Assembly (NCBI RefSeq): GCF_036173065.1
Contig: NZ_CP108041.1
Span: 806,001-870,000, forward strand
Direction of reading: 5' to 3'
Length of the DNA stretch: 64,000 nucleotides
Source: Rhodococcus sp. NBC_00297
Lineage (GTDB): Bacteria; Actinomycetota; Actinomycetes; Mycobacteriales; Mycobacteriaceae
The notes under the pieces are model-generated. The model ran no database searches, was not told the origin of the DNA, and worked only from the letters and a program-made list of their open reading frames with translations. Below, one piece after another: positions 42,255 to 51,277 of the stretch (within the stretch, counting starts at the first letter, position 1; every line of letters starts with the position of its first letter). The position numbers and the translations under genes are program-made.

Positions 42255-42918
42255 TGCGTGCCCACACGTCCTCGGTCACGTCGTCCATGATCGAGAACCG
42301 GTCCCACCACATCATGCGGGTCCGGTAGCGCTCGTCAGGGTACGCGGCCGGGGCGATGTTCTCGGCCACGCGGCCGCCGCCGGACTCCCACCGTCGCAGC
42401 ACGTGATCGGCCGCCGTGGCCATGACGTACCGGGCGCCCGTGAAGACCATCGTGGGCAGCGCCGTACGGGACAGCAGTGCGGAGAGCGCACCGGGATGCT
42501 CGGCGTCCGCGGAGACGAACGCGGTCTTCATCTCCACGACACCGGCGGGCAGTCGACCGTGGATGAGTTCCGCGACGTCGGGCCGAGCGGCGTTGCCCTC
42601 CCACTCCACCAGAGCGTGCGACTGGTCCGCGCTGAGGTAGGGGCCCTGGCCGCGGACGCCGGCGACGACCTGCCCCGCACGGTCCACGGCCGCGTAGAAC
42701 ACAGCGGTGTCCGCACCGTCGGCGACGCGCTCGACGTCGAGCGCGACGCTCACTCCGTGGCGCTCGTAGGACCGCGTGGCGCAGGCGAGGTACTCGTCCC
42801 AGAGCCCACGATCGGCGGACGGGGAACTCATCACCAGAACGGTCCCACTATCACGATCTGCAAGGCGCGTGCTCCCTTGTGTGATCAGGCGGGTGGGGGC
42901 GAGCAGAGTCGTCGACAT
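42202..42918 (-). CDS. Unknown protein, possible GNAT-fold acyltransferase
   Basis: A 238-residue protein with no domain I can name with confidence. The arrangement LWDEYLACATRSYERHG, a strand with GVRGQGP, VVEMKTAFVS and a C-terminal YPDERYRTRMMWWDR resembles N-acyl amino acid or acyl-homoserine-lactone synthase-type GNAT proteins, but this is weak. No signal peptide or membrane segment. ATG 42918 follows GAGAGG. It ends inside the 3' end of the MFS gene (53-base overlap on the opposite strand). Confidence 0.55.
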   Translation of the reverse strand: MSTTLLAPTRLITQGSTRLADRDSGTVLVMSSPSADRGLWDEYLACATRSYERHGVSVALDVERVADGADTAVFYAAVDRAGQVVAGVRGQGPYLSADQSHALVEWEGNAARPDVAELIHGRLPAGVVEMKTAFVSADAEHPGALSALLSRTALPTMVFTGARYVMATAADHVLRRWESGGGRVAENIAPAAYPDERYRTRMMWWDRFSIMDDVTEDVWARITRETEVLTGRDLVLAA

Positions 42919-43310
42919 CGGACACCTCTCGGACAGAGTTGTCGGATCGCCGTCCGGCGCCCCGACCAACAGACCACGGACTCGCCGGACGACGAATCCA
43001 CACACTTATTGTCCCGCTTCCCGAGCAAAAAGTGGATTCCGCCCCGAAATCGGTGACGTGCGACGGATGTGCCCTTTTCGAGGCCCGAGAACGAACCGCA
43101 GGTCATTGACCCGTTACGACAACCTATATCCGAGTTACCCGTTCGTATTCCGGGTCGCTTTGGTGACTCCTCGTAGAACTGCACCGACGAAGCAGACTGA
43201 ATTTCGTGAAAAGCCACGAACGGCGGGTCGGCGATTCGTGGCGAATTCGCGCTCCACGACGGCCACTCGGGCGCTCTCACAGCGCCACACCGACACCTCG
43301 GAACGCAGTC
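42919..43310. other. Long intergenic region, comparatively AT-rich
   Basis: About 390 bases without a convincing gene, with more A and T than the surroundings (for example 43090-43210). It contains an inverted repeat, GAATCCAC at 42994-43001 and GTGGATTC at 43032-43039, in the leader or promoter of the leftward unknown gene. Nothing else is recognisable; short frames here have poor codon use. Confidence 0.6.
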
Positions 43311-43350
43311 AGCCCCGGACCACACCTCCCGAGAGGTACGGTCCGGGGCT
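43311..43350. terminator. Hairpin terminator after the ferredoxin reductase gene
   Basis: Outer arms AGCCCCGGACC (43311-43321) and GGTCCGGGGCT (43340-43350), with an inner ACCTC/GAGGT pair in the loop. It lies just past the leftward gene ending at 43388. Confidence 0.78.
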
Positions 43351-43387
43351 GCTGGAGACCCGGGAGTGGAGCGCGGGAACGGCTCGC

Positions 43388-44872
43388 CTATCGGCCGGCG
43401 CGGCCGAACAATGGTCGTCTGCCGGCCGTCTCGCGACGCGACGACGTGGCTGCGGAGAGGGAGTCCGCGAGCATCAGCTCGACGGTGCGCTCGGCATCGA
43501 GCTTGTTGTCGCCGATACCCCCCGTGGCGCCACGCTTGGCCCATCCCACGACGTAGGCCCCGGCCACCGGGCGGTCCTCGGAGTCCACGACGCGACCCTC
43601 GACGTTGCGCACGGTTCCGCGGTCCGCGTCGAAGGGAAGTCCGGGCAGGGCGGACCCGCGATACCCGGTCGCCTGCAGCACCAGATCGGCGGGAATCGAG
43701 CTCGCGATCCCCGCGTCGGACGTGCCGGATCCGCGGACGTCGAGCGCTCCCGGGCGTACCGCCACCGGTGCGCGCCCGAACGAGAAGACGATGCGCGGCG
43801 CGCCGTCACCCGTCTCGGCCTCGTCGGCGCGCGGTGCGGTGGCGAGCGGTGCAGCGGACGCGGACAGCGGCAGCGCCGCCAGGACCGAGGAGAGATCGTC
43901 GTCGCCCGCGACCAGAACGGGCACCGATGTGCGATCGACGAGCGCCTGGCACTCGGACCGGGTGAAGGCGGCGACCTCGGGGCCGCGTCGACCGAGCACG
44001 GTGACCTCCCGCACCGCACTGTCCCGTAGCGCCGCGAGCGCGTGGGCCGAGATGTCCGTGCCCACGAGGTCCTCGACGGGAGCTGTCAGAATCCGCGCCG
44101 CGTCGAGCGCCACGTTCCCGTTGCCGATCACGACGACGCGCGTCACGCCGCGCAGATCCACGGCGTCGGCGGGGACGTCGGGGTGACCGGTGTACCAGCC
44201 GACGAGGGTGCGGGCACTCATCGGGACGACCTCGGACTCGAGGGGAAGCTGCCTGTCCTGATCGGCACCCACCGCGTAGACCACCGCGTCGAAGGTCCGC
44301 GAGAGTTCCTCCACCGTGACGTCGACCCCGACCTCGACGCCGAGGCGCATCGTCACGCGCGAGTGCACGAACAGCGACCGAAAGTGTTCACCGATGCGCC
44401 GGGTACTCGTATGATCCGGTGCCACACCGTATCTCGCGAGACCACCCGGCACGGGCAGCTTGTCGAAGAAGGTCACCGCGGCATCGGTCTGCCGCAGGAG
44501 CGCCGTCGCGGTGTAGCAGGCGGCCGGCCCGGTTCCCACCACGGCGACCCGCTTCAGCGACACGGAACCGATGTCCGCGGGCGGGAACGTCGGTGCGCCC
44601 CATACATGATCGACCGGCCGGTCCCGGTAGTAGTCGGCGTTCAGTTCCGCGTAGATCGCCTGCGACGGCGACAGCCGCGACACCCGCGTGATCGCGTCCA
44701 CCGGGCACGCGTCCGCGCAGGCGCCGCAATCGATGCAGGACCGCGGATCGATGTACAGCAGGTCGGTCTTGCCGAAGTCCGGCTCGTCCGGCGTCGGGTG
44801 GATGCAGTTGACCGGACAGACCGACAGACACGATGCGTCGTTGCAACAGTTCTGGGTGATCGCGAAGGCCAT
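43388..44872 (-). CDS. fprB: Ferredoxin/ferredoxin-NADP reductase fusion, FprB-like
   Basis: A 494-residue protein. Residues 1-80 form a bacterial ferredoxin with CCNDASCLSVCPVNCIHP and CIDCGACADACPVDAI, giving two iron-sulfur clusters. The rest is an adrenodoxin-reductase-type FAD/NADPH enzyme (VAVVGTGPAACYTATALL, GGLARYGVAPDH, VVVIGNGNVALDAARIL, VGWAKRGATGGIGDNKLDA). Such FprB proteins of mycolata pass electrons from NADPH to oxygenases. It lies eight bases after the AurF-like gene, so it is probably that enzyme's electron supply. Long enough to be complete. Confidence 0.93.
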   Translation of the reverse strand: MAFAITQNCCNDASCLSVCPVNCIHPTPDEPDFGKTDLLYIDPRSCIDCGACADACPVDAITRVSRLSPSQAIYAELNADYYRDRPVDHVWGAPTFPPADIGSVSLKRVAVVGTGPAACYTATALLRQTDAAVTFFDKLPVPGGLARYGVAPDHTSTRRIGEHFRSLFVHSRVTMRLGVEVGVDVTVEELSRTFDAVVYAVGADQDRQLPLESEVVPMSARTLVGWYTGHPDVPADAVDLRGVTRVVVIGNGNVALDAARILTAPVEDLVGTDISAHALAALRDSAVREVTVLGRRGPEVAAFTRSECQALVDRTSVPVLVAGDDDLSSVLAALPLSASAAPLATAPRADEAETGDGAPRIVFSFGRAPVAVRPGALDVRGSGTSDAGIASSIPADLVLQATGYRGSALPGLPFDADRGTVRNVEGRVVDSEDRPVAGAYVVGWAKRGATGGIGDNKLDAERTVELMLADSLSAATSSRRETAGRRPLFGRAGR

Positions 44873-44879
44873 GGGAGCG

Positions 44880-45788
44880 TCAGACCATGTGGATGGTGCG
44901 GTAGACGGCCGCAGCGGGCTTGGTCAGCAGTCCACAGTCGCTGAGGAACGCCATCAGGTGCTGGCTGCTCGTGCGCATCATGACGTGGTGGTGCGTGTTG
45001 TTCTTCGCCTCGCGCACGGCGCGGTCCCGGTCGAGACCGGCCGCGGCGTAGACGTCCTTGTTCACCATGTTGGACACGATGACTCGGGCGGCGATGGCGA
45101 TGAGCAGGGCCGCGGACTTACGGCGGGCGGTGGAGATTCCCGCCATGTTCTCGCGCATCTGCTGACGCGCGAACGTCATGTGCCGCGACTCCTCGACGAC
45201 GTGGATCTTGCTGGTGGTGCGTACCAACGGGAGCACGTTCTCGCCGCGCATCCAGTCGCGCTGCATGACGTCGAGCACCTCCTCGGCGACGAGGATGCCG
45301 CCGTAGGCGGCCTCGGACACGGCGAGGGTCTTGAAGCCACGACCGAGCTCGATGCTGAGCCGGCGCGGGACATACGCCTTGATGCCCATGGTGCGGCACG
45401 CCTTGGCGAACATCAGGGAGTGGCGGCACTCGTCGGCGATCTCGGTGAGCGCGAACTGGAAGTCCGAGGACGACGAGTCGCCGCAGTACTGATCACGCAG
45501 GACCATCTGCTGCAGGATCATCTCGAACCAGATGCCGGTGCTCATGATCGAGCAGACCTCGTGGCGGGTGAGGGTGACGCGCTGTTCGGGCGTCATCTCC
45601 TTCCACAGATCAGTGCCGTAGAGGGTGCTCCACTCAGGATTGAGGCCGAACTGCTCCGGGTCGAGGGGAGCCTCCCAGTCGACCTCCTGCATGGGGTCGT
45701 ACGAGAGCGCTGCGACGGAATCGAGCAGCCGAGCAGACACGTCCTCGGCGTCCGAGACGGTGAGTTCCGGGTCGAGTGTGCTGGTCAT
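44880..45788 (-). CDS. AurF-like diiron oxygenase
   Basis: A 302-residue helical protein of the AurF family (N-oxygenases such as p-aminobenzoate N-oxygenase, and related C-H or desaturating enzymes). Ligand motifs are LTRHEVCSIM, LTEIADECRHSLMF (ExxRH) and HVVEESRHMTFA (ExxRH), supplying the carboxylates and histidines for a non-heme diiron centre. It is cotranscribed with FprB, which gives a plausible electron route. A TetR gene lies upstream on the same strand. The substrate is unknown. Confidence 0.85.
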   Translation of the reverse strand: MTSTLDPELTVSDAEDVSARLLDSVAALSYDPMQEVDWEAPLDPEQFGLNPEWSTLYGTDLWKEMTPEQRVTLTRHEVCSIMSTGIWFEMILQQMVLRDQYCGDSSSSDFQFALTEIADECRHSLMFAKACRTMGIKAYVPRRLSIELGRGFKTLAVSEAAYGGILVAEEVLDVMQRDWMRGENVLPLVRTTSKIHVVEESRHMTFARQQMRENMAGISTARRKSAALLIAIAARVIVSNMVNKDVYAAAGLDRDRAVREAKNNTHHHVMMRTSSQHLMAFLSDCGLLTKPAAAVYRTIHMV

Positions 45789-45825
45789 GGCGTCGTCCTT
45801 CCGTGGGCGGGTACATCTCCGTGAC

Positions 45826-45843
45826 TAACTGTGACAGAGGTTA
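45826..45843. promoter_or_regulatory. Candidate TetR operator upstream of the AurF-like gene
   Basis: TAAC and GTTA half-sites at 45826 and 45840 flank TGTGACAGAG, 40-55 bases before the ATG at 45788. The dyad is imperfect. A TetR gene starts beyond it. Confidence 0.35.
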
Positions 45844-45897
45844 TCAGGTACTCGCCGTCACGGGAAGACGTCGCCGGGTCGGGACGGTCCCGAATCG

Positions 45898-46530
45898 TCA
45901 GGAGATCTGCGGCATCTCCAGGTCCGTGTGCGCCACTGCCCGAGCGGTGTCGGGGTCCGTTCCGAGCATCACCAGCAGCCGCTCCGCTGCGTCGTCGATC
46001 CGGCGATCGTCGACGGAGCCCGGGTCCTCCAGCCATCGGTGTACCAGGGCGAACAGCACACCCGCCGTCATCGCCGTCGCGAGAGACAGGTCCTCGATCT
46101 CGAGTCGTCCGGCGTCCACCGCCGCCGCGAGATCCCGGCGGGCCCGCGGCCCGAGACCACCGGGCGCGTCGAGCAACGCGAACCCCGACCGGTCGACGAT
46201 CTCCGCGGCCTGACGATGCGAGACGGCGGCACGACCGGTCCGCCTGACGGCGTCGCAGAAGATCTGCACCGGATCGTCCGAGCGCGGCGAGACTCCGTCG
46301 AGCGTCTCCCCCATCTGCTCGAGAACCTGCTCCACGGCGGCGGCGAAGAGTGCGGGCTTGTCCTCGAAGTGGTTGTAGAAGCTCCCGAACCCGACGTCGG
46401 CGGCGGCCGTGATGTCGGCGATGCTCGCGGTGGAGGAACGCCCGTCGGCGATCATCTCGCGCGCGGCGTCCACGAGAGCCTGGCGCGTGCGCGCCTTCCG
46501 TCGCTCGAGCCTGTTCCCGGCAGTCTGCAT
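45898..46530 (-). CDS. TetR-family regulator
   Basis: A 210-residue TetR regulator. The N-terminal helix-turn-helix reads ARTRQALVDAAREMI, then SIADITAAADVGFGSFYNHFEDKPALFAAAV. The ligand domain is unremarkable. It lies 110 bases upstream of the AurF-like gene on the same strand, and is the most likely controller of the AurF/FprB operon. Confidence 0.9.
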   Translation of the reverse strand: MQTAGNRLERRKARTRQALVDAAREMIADGRSSTASIADITAAADVGFGSFYNHFEDKPALFAAAVEQVLEQMGETLDGVSPRSDDPVQIFCDAVRRTGRAAVSHRQAAEIVDRSGFALLDAPGGLGPRARRDLAAAVDAGRLEIEDLSLATAMTAGVLFALVHRWLEDPGSVDDRRIDDAAERLLVMLGTDPDTARAVAHTDLEMPQIS

Positions 46531-46575
46531 CCGGAAAGTCTAGGTCGACGGGTGCCCGGTCGTCGGCGCGGCGAG

Positions 46576-46606
46576 CCCGCTGACGACGCGTCGCGACGTC
46601 AGCGGG
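46576..46606. terminator. Hairpin at the end of the leftward exporter-regulator operon
   Basis: A 10-bp perfect stem, CCCGCTGACG (46576-46585) and CGTCAGCGGG (46597-46606), with an 11-base loop. The right arm overlaps the stop codon of the TetR gene ending at 46599. Confidence 0.55.
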
Positions 46607-47252
46607 AGACAGGAGCGGACCAGATCCCCACGATGGCGTCGACGAGGTCGATGCCGCACGCGGTCCAGTACGCCGTCGGATCGGCGCCCGACGCGGCGAA
46701 CTCCGCCTCTCGTTCGGCCATCACGTGCGTCAGCAGAGTGCGCGCCATGGCCCCTCTGGCCGAGCGGACGTCGGCAGGAATCGGGGGCAGACACGAGATG
46801 ACACCGGCCACCGTCTCTCGCAGCGTCGCCGAGGACAGTGCCTCGTCCACCAGGATCGGCCGCAGCACCGGGTCCGTCATGACCTGGGAGGCGAAGCGCG
46901 CGTACCAGGTGGGGGCGCCGAGCTCGGCGAAGTACTGCGTCGACGGCAGGACCAGTGCCGACACCCACGCTCGCAGGTCGGCACCCTCTCCGATCGCCGC
47001 GACGTGGCCGGAGCGGATCCGTTCGACGTCGCCCGTCCGGCGGACGACGATCGCGCGGACGAGATCCTCCTTGCTGCCGAAGTGGTAACCGACCACGGCG
47101 CTGTTGCTCTGCCCCGCCGCGTCGCCGACCTGACGGTTCGACACCGACACGACACCGTTCTCCGCGTACAGCCGCTCAGCGGCACCCAGAATCGCCTCGC
47201 GCGTCGCCTCGGAGCGCGCGGACGGGGCTCGCGTCGACCGGGCCTGGCTCAT
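46599..47252 (-). CDS. TetR-family regulator, coupled to the MFS exporter
   Basis: A 217-residue TetR protein: EATREAILGAAERLYAENGVVSVSNRQVGDAAGQSNSAVVGYHFGSKEDLVRAIV carries the helix-turn-helix (shown in part by QSNSAVVGYHFGSKEDL). The start at 47252 overlaps the MFS stop (ATGA), so exporter and regulator share a transcript. A strong 28-base palindrome in front of the operon is its likely operator, giving feedback control. Confidence 0.9.
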   Translation of the reverse strand: MSQARSTRAPSARSEATREAILGAAERLYAENGVVSVSNRQVGDAAGQSNSAVVGYHFGSKEDLVRAIVVRRTGDVERIRSGHVAAIGEGADLRAWVSALVLPSTQYFAELGAPTWYARFASQVMTDPVLRPILVDEALSSATLRETVAGVISCLPPIPADVRSARGAMARTLLTHVMAEREAEFAASGADPTAYWTACGIDLVDAIVGIWSAPVSR

Positions 47253-48723
47253 TCCACCGTCTCGGTGGCCCGGTCGGTGACGGCACCTCCGACGACCTCC
47301 GACGCCTCGTTCTCGCCGTCCTGGTGACGCGGAAGGAAGGAGGCGAGTACGACCGAGAGGATCGCCGCGCCGGCGGCGATGGCCATGGTGATCCGGAAGG
47401 CGGCCTCGGACGGCACCGCGGTGGATCCGAACGACACGGTCATCGACGCGAGAACGACCCCCGCGACCGCACTGGCGAACGACGTTCCGAGGGACCGCAT
47501 CAGCGTGTTGAAGCTGTTGGCCGCCGCTGTCTCGGAGGCGGGCACCGCCGACATGATCAGGGCGGGCATCGCTCCGTACGCCAGTCCGATGCCCGCACCG
47601 ATGACGAGCGAGACCACGATCAGCTGCCACACCGCGCCCATCATCACGATGCCCAGCAGGTAGCCGACGGCAACCGTCGCCGCGCCGGCCATGAGCGTGA
47701 TCTTCGGTCCGCGCGTGGTGGTGATGCGCGAGGACACCGGCGCGACGGCCATCATGATCAGTCCGGACGGCGCCATCACCAGGCCCGCGACGAGGATCGA
47801 CTGTCCCAGACCGACACCGGTCGCGGCGGGCAACTGAAGGATCTGCGGCAGAACGAGACTGAGTGCGAACATCGCGAAACCGAGCATGATCGACGCGGCG
47901 TTGGTGAACAGCACCTGCCGCCGCAGCGAGACCCGCAGGTCCACCAGTGGCTGGGGAGTGCGCAGTTCCCACACGATCCACGCCGCGAACGCGAGGACGG
48001 ACACCAGCAGCAGGCCGAGGATCGACGCGCTGCTCCACCCCCAGTCGGAACCCTTCGAGATCCCGAGCAGCAGGGTCACCAGGGCGACCGACAGCGTGAG
48101 CGCTCCACCGATGTCGAACGTGCCGCCGGTGCGCACCGTCGACTCGGGAACGACGACGACCACGGCGACCGCCACCAGTGCGCCGAGCGCAGCCGCCGTC
48201 CAGAACAGGAAGTGCCAGTCCGCGTACTCGGCGATGATCGCCGCGGCCGGAAGACCCAGGGCGCCGCCCACTCCGAGCGACGCACTCATCAGCGCGATCG
48301 AACCGGGAAGCTTGTGGCGAGGCAACACGTCCCGCATCACGCTGATGCCGAGGGGAATCACACCGGCGGCGAGACCCTGCAGTGCCCGCCCCACGACGAG
48401 GGGCACGAGGCTGTTCGCGAGGCACCGACCACCGATCCGGCGACGAGCAGCGCCAGGCTGACCAGCAGCATGCGCCGCTTGCCCACCATGTCGCCGAGTC
48501 GGCCGGTCACGGGAACGGCGACCGCACCCGCCAGCAGGGTGGCCGTGATGGCCCACGCGGTGTTCGCGGCCGAGGCGTTCACCAGAGCGGGGAGCTGGGG
48601 AACCAGCGGGATGATCAGCGTCTGCATCAAGGCGACCGTGATGCCGGCGAAGGCCAGTACCGCGACGATGCGTCCGGTTCCGGTCTCCTCCGTCTCGGCC
48701 GTGGCAGCGATGGGTGAGGACAT
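47249..48723 (-). pseudogene. MFS drug exporter (DHA2 type), broken by a one-base frameshift
   Basis: The first part, from ATG 48723, reads SPIAATAETEETGTGRIVAV and ends in ...LLVSLALLVAGSVVGA. Codons then lose sense; the next frame resumes exactly with LANSLVPLVVGRALQG and continues to the stop at 47249. The break lies near 48421-48422, where two G on the + strand appear in place of an expected three. Joined, the protein is about 491 residues with 14 membrane helices, a normal DHA2 multidrug or antiseptic exporter. Either a real inactivation or a sequence error in a short homopolymer; the intact flanking codons favour a recent or artefactual event. Confidence 0.82.
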
Positions 48724-48742
48724 GGGTCGCGTCTCTTCTCAG

Positions 48743-48770
48743 CTAGTTTGAAACAGCTGTTTTAAACTAG
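48743..48770. promoter_or_regulatory. 28-base palindromic TetR operator
   Basis: Left half CTAGTTTGAAACAG, right half CTGTTTTAAACTAG: the halves are complementary at all but one position. The site lies 20 bases before the exporter start and is AT-rich against the background. The coupled TetR protein is the expected ligand. Confidence 0.75.
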
Positions 48771-48827
48771 GCACCGATCCTTACCCACGTCAACGTTCTC
48801 GCCGCTCCTGTGGCCCGCATCACCACG

Positions 48828-50555
48828 TCACCGGACGAATCGGTCGAGGAAGGCATTGCCGAACACGCGGTGCGGGTCCAGTCGGTCGACGGTGCCGACG
48901 ACGGAGTCCCAGTCCCGCTCGCCCGAGTACCCGTCGCGGAACGAGTCGGGGATGGTGGCCGTGAGCGCCTGCACGTCTCGGTAGGGGCGGTCCTCGTCGA
49001 ACGCCCACCCCTTGGACCACTCCGGCCGGAACACCGCATCGGCACCGTCGAAACGTTCTCGCATCCACTGCTCCATCTCGCGATAGAACGCGAACATCCC
49101 TGGCGTTCCCGGAATGCCCAGCACGTTGAGCCACACCGCCGTGTCCCACTCGGGACGATCGGGTACCGGACGCATGGCCGAGATCGTCGGCGGGCCGGCC
49201 GAGTCGACGAGGACGTCCGAGCCCTGGTCGAGACCACAGCACCGGATCTCGACTGGGCCGTTGATCGGGAACTGCCCCAGGGACGCGTAGTGCTCGGTGC
49301 GCTCTCGGAACCAGCGGGTGAAGTCGTGCAGGACCGCAGCCACGTTCGCGCGAGCCGTGATCACCGCACCGCCGCCCTCCGTCAGGAGCAGTGTGCTCGG
49401 ACGGATGTAGAACTGCGTGTTCTTCGGCGCTCCCCAGATGTCCGACGACCCCGTGGCCGCGAGCCCCGCCACCGTCGTCGCGAGGAACACCTGACCCAAC
49501 GCGGGCGTCAGTTCCGTCCGCCCGGACACGACAGCACCGATCGCGTCGGACACCGCTTCCGGGAGGGTGTCGGAGAACGTGTAGTTGTACGGTCCGTCGA
49601 CCTCGCGGGAGGACGGCGGTCGGACGGGAGTCGGCGTCCACACCTTGAGCCACGGAGTGTCGGTGAACGGGTACCAGATCGCCTCCGCGCGGCCGGACCG
49701 GTCCAGGAAATCGACGTACGTACGCCCCGGTGCCCCCGGCGCTCCGAACAACTCCGCCCAGCCGATATCGGTGATGCTCTCGCATCGCAGAGGAGTCGCC
49801 GGATGCGCCTGCATCGTCACCTCGGTGACGAACGCTCGGCCGAGATGGACCGCGAGATCCGGCGCGTCGGCCTCCGACCGGGCGACGGTCCGCAGTGCGT
49901 ACCCGGTCCCGTTCCACGCGACCACCGTCATCGAGGTCACCAGATTACTCAAGGATCCCGACGACGAACCGATCGGAACCTTTTCTCCCACTGCGCGTAC
50001 CACGGCGCCGTGCGCCCCGACAGCCAGAGCGCCCGCGATGGACAGAACCCCCGGCGCGGGCACACTCGACCATCCGAGACCGTGGTCCTCCAGCGCCTGG
50101 AGGACGTCGGACAGAGTCGCGCCGGCACCGGCGGTGACGGTGGACGACGCGGTGTCCACGGTGACACCGGTCAGCGCGGTCATGGTGTCCACGAGCACGA
50201 CCCGGTCCAGGTTCTCGCCGTTCTCGATGGTGAACGGGGTCCACCCGTGCATCGCGCCGCGCGGCCGCAGCCGGTGACCGGAGGCGTGAGCCCAGTTCGC
50301 GAGCGTCACCACGTCGTCGGCGGATCGCGGCGAACACGTCCACACCGCGTCGACCACGATCTCCTTCGACCAATTCTGGTACCGCTGCCGGAACAGCGGG
50401 ATTCCCGGCGGGAAGTCGGGTGGAACCGGCCCGGAACCGTCGGTCCCCGCCGGAACGGCGTTCACGAGAGCAGGTCGAAGCACTCCCGCGAGCGTGGCGG
50501 CCACGGCCGAGGCGGCGGATGCGGACAGGAAGGATCGACGGTCGAACGATGGCAT
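48828..50555 (-). CDS. Cholesterol oxidase, class II (VAO-fold), exported
   Basis: A 575-residue secreted flavoprotein oxidising sterols. An N-terminal twin-arginine signal (FDRRSFLSASAASAV) exports it folded with FAD. The FAD domain has GHRLRPRGAMHGWTPF, where His103 corresponds to the covalent FAD attachment His of Brevibacterium class II oxidase, and APGVLSIAGALAVGAHGAVV. The rest is the substrate-binding domain. The structural class differs from the GMC-type ChoD oxidases. A TTGACA/TGTCAA operator-like element lies upstream. Confidence 0.88.
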   Translation of the reverse strand: MPSFDRRSFLSASAASAVAATLAGVLRPALVNAVPAGTDGSGPVPPDFPPGIPLFRQRYQNWSKEIVVDAVWTCSPRSADDVVTLANWAHASGHRLRPRGAMHGWTPFTIENGENLDRVVLVDTMTALTGVTVDTASSTVTAGAGATLSDVLQALEDHGLGWSSVPAPGVLSIAGALAVGAHGAVVRAVGEKVPIGSSSGSLSNLVTSMTVVAWNGTGYALRTVARSEADAPDLAVHLGRAFVTEVTMQAHPATPLRCESITDIGWAELFGAPGAPGRTYVDFLDRSGRAEAIWYPFTDTPWLKVWTPTPVRPPSSREVDGPYNYTFSDTLPEAVSDAIGAVVSGRTELTPALGQVFLATTVAGLAATGSSDIWGAPKNTQFYIRPSTLLLTEGGGAVITARANVAAVLHDFTRWFRERTEHYASLGQFPINGPVEIRCCGLDQGSDVLVDSAGPPTISAMRPVPDRPEWDTAVWLNVLGIPGTPGMFAFYREMEQWMRERFDGADAVFRPEWSKGWAFDEDRPYRDVQALTATIPDSFRDGYSGERDWDSVVGTVDRLDPHRVFGNAFLDRFVR

Positions 50556-50656
50556 GAGTCCCCGATGCGCGAGATGCGGATGATGTGAGCCCCACGCCTC
50601 GTGAGCGCACTGCTGGGCAGTCCGGATCTGCTTGTCCCCCCGGAGGGTTTACACCT

Positions 50657-50681
50657 TTGACATACCCGTAAAGATTGTCAA
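50657..50681. promoter_or_regulatory. Promoter/operator region upstream of cholesterol oxidase
   Basis: TTGACA (50657-50662) and TGTCAA (50676-50681) are 13 bases apart and form an inverted repeat. Read leftward the TTGACA at 50681-50676 is also a good -35. A TetR gene lies just upstream on the same strand. Confidence 0.45.
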
Positions 50682-50707
50682 GTCCGGGAGGGTCTCGGCC
50701 GGGTGGG

Positions 50708-51277
50708 TCACGCGCCGGGCAGGTCGAGGACCGGCACGAGGCGGCGGCGCAGATAGCCCCGGAGCGCGTCGTCGGAGCGGGTCGCCTCGCTGTCGAACTG
50801 CACCACGGACAGGAACATGCGGATGCAGAGGTCGGCGACTTCGTCGAGGTCGCCGCCGGCCTCGGCGGGCGCTCCCACCAGAGGCGTGAGGAAGGACCGG
50901 GTCAGGCTCAGCGCGTCGATCCCGAAGGCGGATCCGTCGTAGATCACCGTTCCACGGCCGGGATGCACCAGCGGCGCCAACGCCGGCGACGACCGGAACG
51001 CCGCACGCGCGGCGACCATGGCCTCGACGACGAACTCGGACACCGACTCCCGCTCGCCGACCGCGGACACGACGGACCCGATGACACGCGAACTCACGTC
51101 CTGCAACGCGTCCGACACCAGGGCGTCGCGGGTACCGAAGTGCGCGTACACCGTCGGGCGGGAGACACCGGCCTCGTCGGCCACGGAACTGATGGTCACG
51201 CCGTCGAAACCACCGAGCTCGAGGCGTCGCACCGCCGCCGCGAGGATGCGTTCCCTCACGCGGGCGGGGGCTGCCAT
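50708..51277 (-). CDS. TetR-family regulator
   Basis: A 189-residue TetR protein: RVRERILAAAVRRLE, then VTISSVADEAGVSRPTVYAHFGTRDALVSDAL. It overlaps the ABC1 kinase gene end by 22 bases on the same strand and lies upstream of cholesterol oxidase. It may regulate the oxidase gene, the kinase or the divergent CAR gene; palindromes exist at both promoters. Confidence 0.9.
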   Translation of the reverse strand: MAAPARVRERILAAAVRRLELGGFDGVTISSVADEAGVSRPTVYAHFGTRDALVSDALQDVSSRVIGSVVSAVGERESVSEFVVEAMVAARAAFRSSPALAPLVHPGRGTVIYDGSAFGIDALSLTRSFLTPLVGAPAEAGGDLDEVADLCIRMFLSVVQFDSEATRSDDALRGYLRRRLVPVLDLPGA

